From Ensifer oleiphilus (GTDB lineage Bacteria; Pseudomonadota; Alphaproteobacteria; Rhizobiales; Rhizobiaceae), in the NCBI RefSeq assembly GCF_013371465.1, contig NZ_JABWDU010000001.1:558001-622000 (forward strand): a DNA stretch of 64,000 bases, in the 5' to 3' direction. Positions 38,799-46,743 of the stretch are shown piece by piece. Position 1 is the first letter of the stretch; the number at the start of each line of letters is the position of its first letter. A program made the position numbers and the translations under genes. The notes under the pieces are model-generated. The model made no database searches, was not told the origin of the DNA, and saw nothing but the letters and a program-made list of their open reading frames with translations.

Positions 38799-39536
38799 AT
38801 GATCCGGCTCATCGCCTTCATAGTCGCCATGACGGCGATGTCCGGAATTGCCGGCGCCCAGAGTTTTCCCTCTGACATCCTGAACACGCCTATCGACGGC
38901 TCTGCCGCGTCCTGGATCATCCGGACCTTCGGCCTTCTGACCGTTCTGTCGGTGGCGCCTGGCATCCTGATCATGGTCACCAGCTTTCCGCGCTTCGTGA
39001 TCGCGTTTGCCATCCTGCGCACCGGCATGGGTCTGGCGACGACGCCGTCGAACATGATCATGGTGTCGCTGGCGCTGTTCATGACGTTCTATGTGATGGC
39101 GCCGACCTTCGATCGTGCCTGGCGCGATGGCATCGACCCCTTGATGAAGAACCAGATCACGGAAACGGAGGCCTTGCCGCGCATCGCGGAGCCGTTCCGT
39201 GAATTCATGCTGGCCAACACCCGTGACAAGGATCTGCAGCTCTTCATCGATATCGCCAAGGAAAAGGGTCAGACCGTAGTCGTCGACGACAAGGTCGACC
39301 TGCGCGCCGTCGTCCCCGCCTTCATGATCTCGGAAATCCGCCGCGGCTTCGAGATCGGCTTCCTGATCATGCTACCGTTCCTGGTAATCGACCTGATCGT
39401 CGCCACCATCACCATGGCAATGGGTATGATGATGCTGCCCCCGACGGCAATCTCCTTGCCGTTCAAGATCCTCTTCTTCGTGCTGATCGACGGCTGGAAC
39501 CTGCTCGTCGGCAGCCTGGTGCGCTCATTTAGCTGA
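38799..39536 (+). CDS. fliP: FliP, flagellar export gate protein
   Basis: 245 residues. A cleavable signal peptide (MIRLIAFIVAMTAMSGIAGA) is followed by four membrane helices, with the conserved PGILIMVTSFPRFVIAFAIL and MMLPPTAISLPFKILFFVLI. It forms the export gate with FliQ and FliR, which are encoded 18-20 kb downstream. It is the last gene of the unit and converges with the GT41-like gene. Confidence 0.96.
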   Translation: MIRLIAFIVAMTAMSGIAGAQSFPSDILNTPIDGSAASWIIRTFGLLTVLSVAPGILIMVTSFPRFVIAFAILRTGMGLATTPSNMIMVSLALFMTFYVMAPTFDRAWRDGIDPLMKNQITETEALPRIAEPFREFMLANTRDKDLQLFIDIAKEKGQTVVVDDKVDLRAVVPAFMISEIRRGFEIGFLIMLPFLVIDLIVATITMAMGMMMLPPTAISLPFKILFFVLIDGWNLLVGSLVRSFS

Positions 39537-39716
39537 GCAGTTTTGCCCGTCCTGGCTGCGGCAACGGCATCGCCTTGCCGGTATGCAGGCCCCTCCATAT
39601 AGGGTTTCGGCGTACCGGTCTTCCGTCAAGCCCGTCTAGATTTCGCGATTTTATCGGTTTGTCTTAAGCAACGTGCCTTCAAAGAACGCACGAAGGAAGC
39701 TCGGGCATTTTGTTTT

Positions 39717-39768
39717 CCGGCGATCTTATCCGCGTCAGCGAACTCACCTGAAAGCGGGATGCTGCTAG
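39717..39768. repeat. Partial copy of the 19823-19970 repeat
   Basis: CCGGCGATCTTATCCGC ... TGAAAGCGGGATGCT matches the first part of the repeat before fliF (CCGGCGCATCTTGTCCGC ... CGAAAGCGGTATGCT), with a diverged middle. The rest of the 380-base gap 39537-39917 contains no gene that I can support. Confidence 0.5.
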
Positions 39769-39844
39769 GCGTCACCCTGTCATTGCCGCGCAGGCGTGAG
39801 ACGATGGGCGCGGTGTGCCCGCTGCCGGCCCGCGGTCCCGAACG

Positions 39845-39872
39845 AAAAAACCCCGCCGTGTGGGCGGGGTTT
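39845..39872 (-). terminator. Rho-independent terminator of the GT41-like gene
   Basis: A 10-base stem AAACCCCGCC / GGCGGGGTTT with a 5-base loop, running on the minus strand into TTTTTT. It lies 46 bases after the stop of the minus-strand gene. On the plus strand the T-run is short, so it would serve fliP less well. Confidence 0.85.
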
Positions 39873-39917
39873 AAGGGTAGGCAAGGCGTGTCGGCGGTTT
39901 GCTCCGCCGTTCTTGAT

Positions 39918-41843
39918 TTACTGTGCGAATGATCCCGTTCGTGCCGGCAGGGCCGGCACGTCGATGAGCGCGGGCTCCAAGCCGTTCCTGGCGCGCTCGG
40001 CCATCATCTCATAAGCTTGCTCGAGGTGGCGGCAGAAGCGCTCTGAGTCGAAGAGCGGCATCTGCATCCTGTTATCGGTGAGCCGCTGCCTGTACTCAGC
40101 GACCTTCGCGCGGTTCCCGTAAAGGGCGACCGCCTGCTCGATGTAGGCGTCGATGTCTGCGGTAACGAGTTCCGGCACGCCGATCGCGTGCAGCAGGCTT
40201 TCGCTGACGCGTGAGGCGAAGTGGGTGCCTTTGGGCGTCAGGACCGGCAAGCCCATCCACAGCTGTTCGGAGGTTGTGGTGTGGCCGTTACAGGGGAAGG
40301 TATCGAGGCCGAGATCTGCCGCCGGGATACGGCCGAGGTGCTTTTCGTAGTCGACCTTCGCGCAGAAGATGATGCGCTTCGTGGTGATGCCGTAGCTTTG
40401 GAAGCGCCGGAGAATATGAGCCTGGGCCTCGGGTTTCGGGCACATGAGCCAGAGTACGCTATCGGGGGTTCTGCGAAGGATCTCCGCCCATGCCTTCATC
40501 GTCTCAACCGTAATCTTGCGGTTGGCGTTGAACGAGGCGTAAACGAACGCGTCTTCAGGCAAACCGATCTCGGCGCGGCTCGTCGTTGCGGGCAGGGGCC
40601 GGCCGGCGGGGTCGTTCGGCTGGTAGGTCTCGGGCAACCGGCAGAACCGCTCATGGTAGTGTTCCTCGCTGCCATCGGGCAGGACGTAGTGGTCGCCGAT
40701 GATGTAGTCGAGGTCGGTGTTGACGGTGGTGCCTGGGAAGCCGAGCCAGGCGACCTGAACAGGGGCGACCTTGTGGTTGAGAATGGAGACGCGACTGTTC
40801 ATCGTGTGTCCCTTGAGGTCGACGAGAATGTCGATCTGTTCGTCGCGGATGGCCTGGGCAGCGTGCTCGTCGGAAAGGTGTTCGACGCGGACAATCCTGC
40901 CCCAGCTTTCCCGCCCTTGGCCGACGACCTTGAGATATTTCTCCGGCGTGTAGCAGAACAGGACGATCTCGAATTTTTCAGGATCATGGGCGGTCAGCAC
41001 GGCCCGCAGCAGCTTCATGGTGGCGTGCAGGCCCCAGAAGTCGTTGGACAGATAGCCGATCCGGATTTTCTTGCCCCAGCTATGCGGCATGGAGCGACGC
41101 TCCTTTGGCAGGCCGGGCGGGAATGGCTGATCGAGTGCTGCAGCCAGGCGGTTCAGCTTTTCGTCGCGGCACCAGTGGATATTGTAGAATGGCGTTTCCG
41201 CGCGCAGGAATTTGCTGTTGTTCGACTGAATCACGCGCTCCAGGGCCTGCGCATAGTTTTCGATTTCATTGAAGTTGTTCACTTCCTGCATGAAAACGAG
41301 ATAGGCGGACAAGAGGACCGGGTTCGAAGGCGTCCGCCGGAACAGATTGGTGACGATCTCGCGGTCTTCGTTGTTGCCGACGTCTGATGTCAGCAGCTTG
41401 GCCGCAAGCACCTGGTGTTCCTGCCGGGCGCTGGCCGAGAGCGTCGACTTGAAGGGGCCGAGAATGTCGGCCTGGTCGCGCTTCAGGAACAAGGTCACGA
41501 TGATGTAGGCAAGCTCGGGATCCGTCTTGGCCTGCTCGAGGAGGGGCCGGCCGAGGCTCAAGGCCTGATCGTCATTGCCGCAGGCGAAATGCAGCTTCAT
41601 GGCCTCGGCCAGGAAATGCTCCGAACGCAATCCGCCTTCTTCACCCGCCAGTTGATAGGCTTGCGCCGCATCGCTCCGGAAGCCGAGTTTCAGCAACACT
41701 TTCGCTAAAAGCGCATAGGTCTTGGCATCGCGGGTAAGATCGAGCAGCTGATTAAGGGAATCGAGGGCCTCGGTGTACTGGCCTTTTTGATACTGCCGCG
41801 AAGCGGAAGAGAAAATGGTGTGGGCGTTCAAGGGAAGCTCCAT
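39918..41843 (-). CDS. O-GlcNAc transferase-like glycosyltransferase (GT41/SPINDLY type)
   Basis: 641 residues. About 1-210 are TPR-like helical repeats (ASRQYQKGQYTEALDSLNQL, and following units). About 258-600 match the OGT catalytic region: IRIGYLSNDFWGLHATMKLL (H273), ILVDLKGHTMNSRVS, VQVAWLGFPGTT, VYASFNANRKI (K443, the UDP-contacting Lys position), YEKHLGR (H502) and LDTFPCNGHTTTSEQLW (H521). The Asp expected after CNGHTT appears as Glu (E526). ATG 41843 is used; a TTG at 41873 would add 10 residues, and neither has a strong ribosome site. It is divergent from flaA and convergent with fliP. Flagellin glycosylation is inferred from location only. Confidence 0.85.
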   Translation of the reverse strand: MELPLNAHTIFSSASRQYQKGQYTEALDSLNQLLDLTRDAKTYALLAKVLLKLGFRSDAAQAYQLAGEEGGLRSEHFLAEAMKLHFACGNDDQALSLGRPLLEQAKTDPELAYIIVTLFLKRDQADILGPFKSTLSASARQEHQVLAAKLLTSDVGNNEDREIVTNLFRRTPSNPVLLSAYLVFMQEVNNFNEIENYAQALERVIQSNNSKFLRAETPFYNIHWCRDEKLNRLAAALDQPFPPGLPKERRSMPHSWGKKIRIGYLSNDFWGLHATMKLLRAVLTAHDPEKFEIVLFCYTPEKYLKVVGQGRESWGRIVRVEHLSDEHAAQAIRDEQIDILVDLKGHTMNSRVSILNHKVAPVQVAWLGFPGTTVNTDLDYIIGDHYVLPDGSEEHYHERFCRLPETYQPNDPAGRPLPATTSRAEIGLPEDAFVYASFNANRKITVETMKAWAEILRRTPDSVLWLMCPKPEAQAHILRRFQSYGITTKRIIFCAKVDYEKHLGRIPAADLGLDTFPCNGHTTTSEQLWMGLPVLTPKGTHFASRVSESLLHAIGVPELVTADIDAYIEQAVALYGNRAKVAEYRQRLTDNRMQMPLFDSERFCRHLEQAYEMMAERARNGLEPALIDVPALPARTGSFAQ

Positions 41844-42025
41844 GGAATAAGCGCAACCGTTGTCACCGCGCAAGCCTGTGCAACGTCAATGTACCAAGAT
41901 ACCGTTTTGAAGCAGAAACCTTGCCCGAGGCGGGATTGCCGGGCGAATAGCGTATTGTTTTCCAATAAATTCAGTGTCGCCGAAGTCATTCTCGCGAGCT
42001 TGGGCGAAGCGAAAGTAACGTGCTG

Positions 42026-42033
42026 TTAACCAT
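42026..42033 (+). promoter_or_regulatory. CtrA-type half-site (TTAACCAT) upstream of flaA
   Basis: Exact TTAACCAT within TGTTAACCATAGG, 203 bases before the flaA ATG, in the gap shared with the divergent GT41-like gene. CtrA binding is inferred. Confidence 0.5.
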
Positions 42034-42085
42034 AGGATTTTGCTTCGAAAATATCTTGCCGCCTTAATGAAATCGCAAGCATTGG

Positions 42086-42100
42086 GGGTGATATTCACCC
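42086..42100. promoter_or_regulatory. 15-base palindrome in the flaA upstream region
   Basis: GGGTGA-TAT-TCACCC is a perfect inverted repeat of 6-base arms around TAT. It lies between the TTAACCAT box and the late-class motif of flaA. I do not see it before flaB or flaC. It could be an operator for flaA or for the divergent gene. Confidence 0.45.
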
Positions 42101-42148
42101 TCACATGACGGGTTTGGTTTCCTTCACTTGAGTGAGCGGAGCCGAGTG

Positions 42149-42200
42149 GCATGAAGCCGGTCCGTCATTACCGGTAGACGTTTTAGTCCGGTATGTCCCC
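42149..42200 (+). promoter_or_regulatory. Late-class flagellar/chemotaxis upstream motif, flaA copy
   Basis: GGCATGAAGCCGGTCCG, then TTACCGGT, then CCGGTATGTCCCC, ending 35 bases before the flaA ATG. The ACCGG/CCGGT arms could also pair as a hairpin if the stretch is transcribed. Confidence 0.65.
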
Positions 42201-42235
42201 AACCATGTAACCTTGTAATTTTGAGGGACAGTCTC

Positions 42236-43153
42236 ATGACTTCTATTATGACCAACAACTCGGCAATGGCCGCACTCTCCACGCTGCGTTCGATCAATTC
42301 CTCGATGGAAACGACGCAGGACCGTATTTCGTCCGGCTTCCGCGTTGGTAACGCTTCCGACAACGCCGCCTACTGGTCGATCGCAACGACCATGCGTTCG
42401 GACAACAAGGCCCTCGGCACCGTTCAGGACGCACTCGGCCTCGGCGCTGCCAAGACCGACGTTGCTTACACCGGCATGAAGGCTGCGATCTCGGTCGTCG
42501 ACGAAATCAAGGCAAAGCTCGTTGCTGCCAGCGAGCCGGGCGTTGACAAGTCGAAGGTCCAGAAGGAAATCACGCAGCTTCAGGATCAGCTGAAGAGCGT
42601 TGTCAAGTCCGCTGGCTTCTCCGGCGAAAACTGGCTCTACACCGCTTCGGGCGCAACCGCTCCGGGCACCAAGTCGATCGTCGGTTCGTTCAACCGCGAC
42701 TCCAACAGCAATGTCAGCCTGACGACGCTCGACGTCGACACGACCAAGACCATGCTGATCGACGAAGCTGCAACGGCAAACGGCCTGCTGACGGCAGAAC
42801 TCAAGGATGCAGGCGGCACGGCTATCTCTGGCGTCAGCGTTCTGAACCTCAACATCACTGCTGCCGACACGACCGCGCTGAAGAACTACCTCAGCGGTGT
42901 TGACACCGTGCTGAAGAGCATGACCGATGCCGCTTCGGACCTCGGTGCTGTCAACAAGCGCGTCGACCTCCAGAAGGACTTTGTCGACAACCTGATGGAC
43001 TCGATCGAATCGGGCGTCGGCAAGCTCGTTGATGCTGACATGAACGAAGAGTCGACCCGCCTGAAGGCCCTGCAGACGCAGCAGCAGCTCGGCATCCAGG
43101 CTCTCTCGATCGCCAACAGCAGCTCGCAGAACATCCTGTCGCTGTTCCGTTAA
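42236..43153 (+). CDS. flaA: Flagellin A
   Basis: 305 residues from ATG 42236, which has GAGGGAC upstream. The N-terminal D0/D1 region is MTSIMTNNSAMAALSTLRSI and the C-terminal D0/D1 ends QQQLGIQALSIANSSSQNIL, then SLFR. The central part (about 130-215) is short, so the outer domains are reduced; S. meliloti flagellins are longer as I recall. It differs from FlaB at 19 of 305 positions by my reading. It is likely the principal flagellin. Confidence 0.95.
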   Translation: MTSIMTNNSAMAALSTLRSINSSMETTQDRISSGFRVGNASDNAAYWSIATTMRSDNKALGTVQDALGLGAAKTDVAYTGMKAAISVVDEIKAKLVAASEPGVDKSKVQKEITQLQDQLKSVVKSAGFSGENWLYTASGATAPGTKSIVGSFNRDSNSNVSLTTLDVDTTKTMLIDEAATANGLLTAELKDAGGTAISGVSVLNLNITAADTTALKNYLSGVDTVLKSMTDAASDLGAVNKRVDLQKDFVDNLMDSIESGVGKLVDADMNEESTRLKALQTQQQLGIQALSIANSSSQNILSLFR

Positions 43154-43195
43154 TCGGTCCAGACACCGGCGACTTCGGTCCCGGTCTGCAATACG

Positions 43196-43227
43196 AAAAA
43201 CCGCGTCTCGATCGAGGCGCGGTTTTT
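43196..43227 (+). terminator. Rho-independent terminator after flaA
   Basis: Outer stem AAAAACCGCG / CGCGGTTTTT, with the inner TCTCGATCGAGG also able to pair, followed by CTTTT. It lies 42 bases after the flaA stop. Confidence 0.9.
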
Positions 43228-43269
43228 CTTTTGGCTATACGGTTTTTTGGGTCTCGGCTTCAACGTTCG

Positions 43270-43277
43270 TTAACCAT
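43270..43277 (+). promoter_or_regulatory. CtrA-type half-site (TTAACCAT) upstream of flaB
   Basis: Exact TTAACCAT, followed by TTAACCAA at 43311-43318 and a further TTAAC at 43324. Same class of box as before flaA and icpA. CtrA binding is inferred. Confidence 0.5.
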
Positions 43278-43338
43278 CTTGGTGTTTTCTATGCCTATCG
43301 AAACGGCGGGTTAACCAACAAGATTAACGCGTTAGCAG

Positions 43339-43382
43339 GCATGAAGCTGGCCGCCGTTTCCCGGTAATCCCGGAATGTCCCT
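43339..43382 (+). promoter_or_regulatory. Late-class flagellar/chemotaxis upstream motif, flaB copy
   Basis: GGCATGAAGCTGGCCG, then CCCGGTAAT, then CCGGAATGTCCC, ending 33 bases before the flaB ATG. The spacing between blocks is shorter than in flaA, while the blocks themselves are kept. Confidence 0.65.
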
Positions 43383-43415
43383 TTCAATCCAGAATTCCCA
43401 AGGGGCACTCAGCCA

Positions 43416-44333
43416 ATGACTTCTATCATGACCAACAACGCCGCGATGTCCGCACTCTCGACGCTGCGTTCGATCAATTCCTCGATGGAAATGACGCAGG
43501 ACCGTATTTCGTCGGGCTTCCGCGTTGGCAATGCTTCCGACAACGCCGCCTATTGGTCGATCGCAACGACCATGCGTTCGGACAACAAGGCCCTCGGCAC
43601 CGTTCAGGACGCACTCGGCCTCGGCGCTGCCAAGACCGACGTTGCTTACACCGGCATGAAGGCTGCGATCTCCGTCGTCGACGAAATCAAGGCAAAGCTG
43701 GTTGCCGCCAGCGAGCCGGGCGTCGACAAGTCCAAGGTCCAGAAGGAAATCACGCAGCTTCAGGAGCAGCTGAAGAGCGTTGTCAAGTCCGCTGGCTTCT
43801 CCGGTGAAAACTGGCTCTACACCGCTTCCGGCGCAACCGCTCCGGGCACCAAGTCGATCGTTGGTTCGTTCAACCGCGACTCCAACGGCGCTGTCAGCCT
43901 GACGACGCTCGACGTCGACACGACCAAGACCATGCTGATCGACGAAACCAACACGGCAAGCGGCCTGTTGACGGCAGAGCTTAAGGATGCAGGCGGCACG
44001 GCTATCGCCGGCATCAGCGTTCTCAACCTCAACATCACGGCTGCCGATACGACCGCGCTGAAGAACTACCTCAGCGGTGTTGACACCGTGCTGAAGAGCA
44101 TGACCGATGCCGCTTCGGACCTCGGTGCCATCGACAGCCGCATCGACCTCCAGAAGGACTTCGTCGACAACCTGATGGACTCGATCGAATCGGGCGTCGG
44201 CAAGCTGGTTGATGCTGACATGAACGAAGAGTCGACCCGCCTGAAGGCCCTGCAGACGCAGCAGCAGCTCGGCATCCAGGCCCTGACGATCGCCAACACC
44301 AACTCGCAGAACATCCTGTCGCTGTTCAAGTAA
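43416..44333 (+). CDS. flaB: Flagellin B
   Basis: 305 residues, same length as FlaA and about 94% identical. Most differences fall in the central region (the IDETNTASG and GAIDSRID segments) and at the last residues (TNSQNILSLFK). GGGG(CA) precedes the start. The DNA is also nearly identical over the first and last thirds, pointing to a recent duplication or ongoing gene conversion. It is followed by its own terminator. Confidence 0.95.
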   Translation: MTSIMTNNAAMSALSTLRSINSSMEMTQDRISSGFRVGNASDNAAYWSIATTMRSDNKALGTVQDALGLGAAKTDVAYTGMKAAISVVDEIKAKLVAASEPGVDKSKVQKEITQLQEQLKSVVKSAGFSGENWLYTASGATAPGTKSIVGSFNRDSNGAVSLTTLDVDTTKTMLIDETNTASGLLTAELKDAGGTAIAGISVLNLNITAADTTALKNYLSGVDTVLKSMTDAASDLGAIDSRIDLQKDFVDNLMDSIESGVGKLVDADMNEESTRLKALQTQQQLGIQALTIANTNSQNILSLFK

Positions 44334-44385
44334 TCAGCGCATCGAACATGGGGGCGGATTCGCCCTCATGATCATCCACTCAAGG

Positions 44386-44417
44386 AAACCGCGTCGCCCG
44401 AGAGGGCGGCGCGGTTT
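44386..44417 (+). terminator. Rho-independent terminator after flaB
   Basis: Stem AAACCGCG / CGCGGTTT with inner CGCCC / GGGCG pairing, followed by TTC; about 50 bases after the flaB stop. Confidence 0.85.
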
Positions 44418-44507
44418 TTCCGTTTGTGGTCTGTGGCTTGCTGCCATTAACGCCTGCTTCATATTTCCTTATTTTTGTTCACCTTCGTTACTGACTTCTG
44501 AATGGCG

Positions 44508-44522
44508 TTAACCGTTTGTTAA
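44508..44522 (+). promoter_or_regulatory. CtrA-type full site (TTAA-N7-TTAA) upstream of flaC
   Basis: TTAA at 44508-44511 and 44519-44522 with exactly seven bases between; both are extended as TTAACC. It lies 141 bases before the flaC ATG. Confidence 0.5.
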
Positions 44523-44587
44523 CCAAACAATCGTTACACATTCGTTAAGAGCGAAGGGTCGCCCCCAGGGCAAAACAGGGGCGGTTC

Positions 44588-44636
44588 GCATGACGCTGGT
44601 CCCGTCGCTGCCGGTCATTCACACCGGGATGTTCTC
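44588..44636 (+). promoter_or_regulatory. Late-class flagellar/chemotaxis upstream motif, flaC copy
   Basis: GCATGACGCTGGTCCCG, then GCCGGTCATT, then ACCGGGATGTTCTC, ending 26 bases before the flaC ATG. It is the most diverged flagellin copy but keeps all three blocks. Confidence 0.6.
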
Positions 44637-44662
44637 AGAAAATCATTCGGGGCAAGTGACCA

Positions 44663-45631
44663 ATGACCAGCATCATGACCAACACGGCCGCCATGGCCGC
44701 ACTCCAGACGTTACGCTCGATCAACACGAACATGGCCGAAGTGCAGGACAGGATCTCGTCCGGCTACCGGGTGCAGACCGCGGCGGACAATGCCGCCTAC
44801 TGGTCGATCGCAACCACCATGCGATCCGACAACGCCGCTCTGTCGACGGTACAGGATGCACTCGGCCTCGGTGCGGCCAAGGTCGATACCGCCTATGAAG
44901 CGATGAAAGCTTCCATCGACATCGTCACGGAAATCAAGACGAAACTGGTTGCCGCGCGCGAGCCAGGTGTCGACAAGCTCAAGATCAACAAAGAAATCAC
45001 CGAGCTGAAGAACCAGCTCATGTCTGCCGCGCAATCGGCGTCGTTCTCGAGCGAGAACTGGCTCTACAACACCAATACCGCCGCCGTCGGCACAAAGTCG
45101 ATCGTCGCCTCCTTCAACCGCGACGGAAACGGCAACGTCTCCATTACGACGCTTGATTTCGACACGGCGCAATCGATGCTGATCGACTCAGGCAGCTCGG
45201 CACGCGGCCTGCTGACCAGAGGCTATGATGCCGACGCGCTCCTGGGAACGCCGACCGGCACCGCGGCTCCGTACTATCTGATCGTCGCACCGCCCGCAGC
45301 CCCTCCGACCGGCACCGAAATCAAGCTGTCCGCATCCACCACGCCTGCCGACATGGACGCGATGATCCGCGTCGTCGACAAGATCCTTGGACAGTTGACG
45401 GATGCCGGCTCGACACTTGGTGCGATCACCAAGCGCATCGACATGCAGGAAAGTTTCGTCGCCAACCTGATGGATACGATCGACAAGGGCGTCGGCCGTC
45501 TTGTCGATGCCGATATGAATGAGGAATCGACGCGGTTGAAGGCGCTGCAGACGCAACAGCAGCTCGGTATTCAGGCGCTCTCGATCGCCAACACCAATTC
45601 CGAAAACATCCTGCGCCTCTTCCAGCAGTAA
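44663..45631 (+). CDS. flaC: Third flagellin, diverged
   Basis: 322 residues. The terminal regions match FlaA/FlaB (MTSIMTNTAAMAALQTLRSI; QQQLGIQALSIANTNSENIL), but the middle (about 185-225) is different and contains a Pro/Ala/Thr-rich segment (PTGTAAPYYLIVAPPAAPPT) absent from the other two. It is probably a minor filament subunit. Naming follows gene order in Rhizobium and Agrobacterium; equivalence to S. meliloti flaD or flaC is not settled. Confidence 0.9.
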   Translation: MTSIMTNTAAMAALQTLRSINTNMAEVQDRISSGYRVQTAADNAAYWSIATTMRSDNAALSTVQDALGLGAAKVDTAYEAMKASIDIVTEIKTKLVAAREPGVDKLKINKEITELKNQLMSAAQSASFSSENWLYNTNTAAVGTKSIVASFNRDGNGNVSITTLDFDTAQSMLIDSGSSARGLLTRGYDADALLGTPTGTAAPYYLIVAPPAAPPTGTEIKLSASTTPADMDAMIRVVDKILGQLTDAGSTLGAITKRIDMQESFVANLMDTIDKGVGRLVDADMNEESTRLKALQTQQQLGIQALSIANTNSENILRLFQQ

Positions 45632-46083
45632 GGTTTTCCAACCGGTGGCCCTCTGGCCCGCCGGTTTGAGATCGCTCGGCCGCATCCACTGAGAAGCGGA
45701 TGCCGGAACGGGTTGAGTTCTGCCATGTCGTCGGTCACGGCACCCGGTGGAAACGGTTGGACCGCGCTAATTGCCCTGGCGCGGTCCAACACATTCATTT
45801 TCGCACAAGTTTGACCGAATAGCCTTCCCTCGCAGTCCTGTCGGTTGACTGCCGGCCAATATGAGATTTGCGCCGCCGCCTGCATCGGTCCACCGCCTGG
45901 ATGAGAGTTTCCGAGCGCGACCTGTGTAAGTCCAAGCATGCAGGGTTCGCCGCTATCGGCGACCGGACCCGAGGGAGACATTTCAGCAGTGTCAGCATCA
46001 TGGGAATTCTGCGCCGTAAGGCGGCGCCTGTCGGGCAGACGGGGATCGCCGGCTGTCGGCCTGCGCGCATCGAGGTTCCAGCC
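45632..46083. other. Gap between flaC and the FliH-like gene
   Basis: 452 bases. Besides the hairpin at 45757-45789 it holds a reading frame that extends the FliH-like gene upstream (from about 45868), but with no ribosome site and atypical composition. It is the probable promoter region of the fliH-like-motB-motC-motD unit; no late-class motif or TTAACCAT box was seen here. Confidence 0.5.
45757..45789 (+). terminator. Strong hairpin after flaC, probable terminator
   Basis: An 11-base perfect stem TTGGACCGCGC / GCGCGGTCCAA with an 11-base loop, 125 bases after the flaC stop. The following ACACATTCATTTT is only weakly T-rich. It could instead shape the leader of the next operon. Confidence 0.5.
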
Positions 46084-46743
46084 ATGAGCGCGATGCTGTC
46101 CCGCTATCTCAAGGATTTCAGCGCGCCGAAAGTCGAACTGTCGATGATGCCGCCGAAATATTTTCCCGACCTTGATATCGACTATTCGGATAGCGACCGT
46201 TCCGCACCGCGGTCGATCGTCCCTCAGATCGATGTCGATGTCGATGCCGAGCGCCGTGAAGCATTCGAGCAGGGCCGTGCGGAAGCGCAGGCAGAGCTTG
46301 CCTTTGAACACGCCAACCAGATTGCCGACCTCCAGGCTGCCCACGCAGCCGAAATCGAAGCCCTGACCAAGCGCTTCGAGGAAGAGGCGGCAAGCCGCGT
46401 TGCCGAACGATTCAACGCGATGACGGACGAATTGGCCGTTTCCCTGGGCGACCAGACCGCGCGTGTGCTTGCTCCTGTCATGGAGGATGCGCTTTTGCAG
46501 CGGGCCGTTGCCGATATGGCTCAGATGATACGGCAAGGCATCGTCTCCGGCGAAGGGTGCGCAATCACCGTCAAGGGCCCGCTTCCCCTGTTCGAAGCGT
46601 TGAAGAGCAGCCTCGGCGACGACATGCCGGTGTTCCGCCACATTGAAACAATGGACGTCGATCTCGCCATCGAAATGGATGGCACGATCCTCGTCACGAG
46701 AATGGCGGCTTGGGCCGACACTGTCCGGAAGGTTCTCGCATGA
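46084..46743 (+). CDS. FliH-like protein (candidate FliI regulator)
   Basis: 219 residues from ATG 46084 (GAGG 9 bases upstream). The acidic N-terminal part ([13 protein letters not shown]) is followed by a long amphipathic coil (about 55-125, [20 protein letters not shown] onward) with the spaced small residues seen in FliH, then a globular end ([40 protein letters not shown]). It is usually left as an unknown gene in rhizobial clusters. No other fliH is present although fliI is. The stop overlaps motB by 4 bases. Confidence 0.7.
   Translation: MSAMLSRYLKDFSAPKVELSMMPPKYFPDLDIDYSDSDRSAPRSIVPQIDVDVDAERREAFEQGRAEAQAELAFEHANQIADLQAAHAAEIEALTKRFEEEAASRVAERFNAMTDELAVSLGDQTARVLAPVMEDALLQRAVADMAQMIRQGIVSGEGCAITVKGPLPLFEALKSSLGDDMPVFRHIETMDVDLAIEMDGTILVTRMAAWADTVRKVLA

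Noticed and set aside
45868-46083. An upstream extension of the FliH-like gene by 72 residues
   Set aside because: The added peptide is Arg/Cys-rich with no ribosome site at its start, while ATG 46084 has a good GAGG. The stretch is probably promoter and leader.
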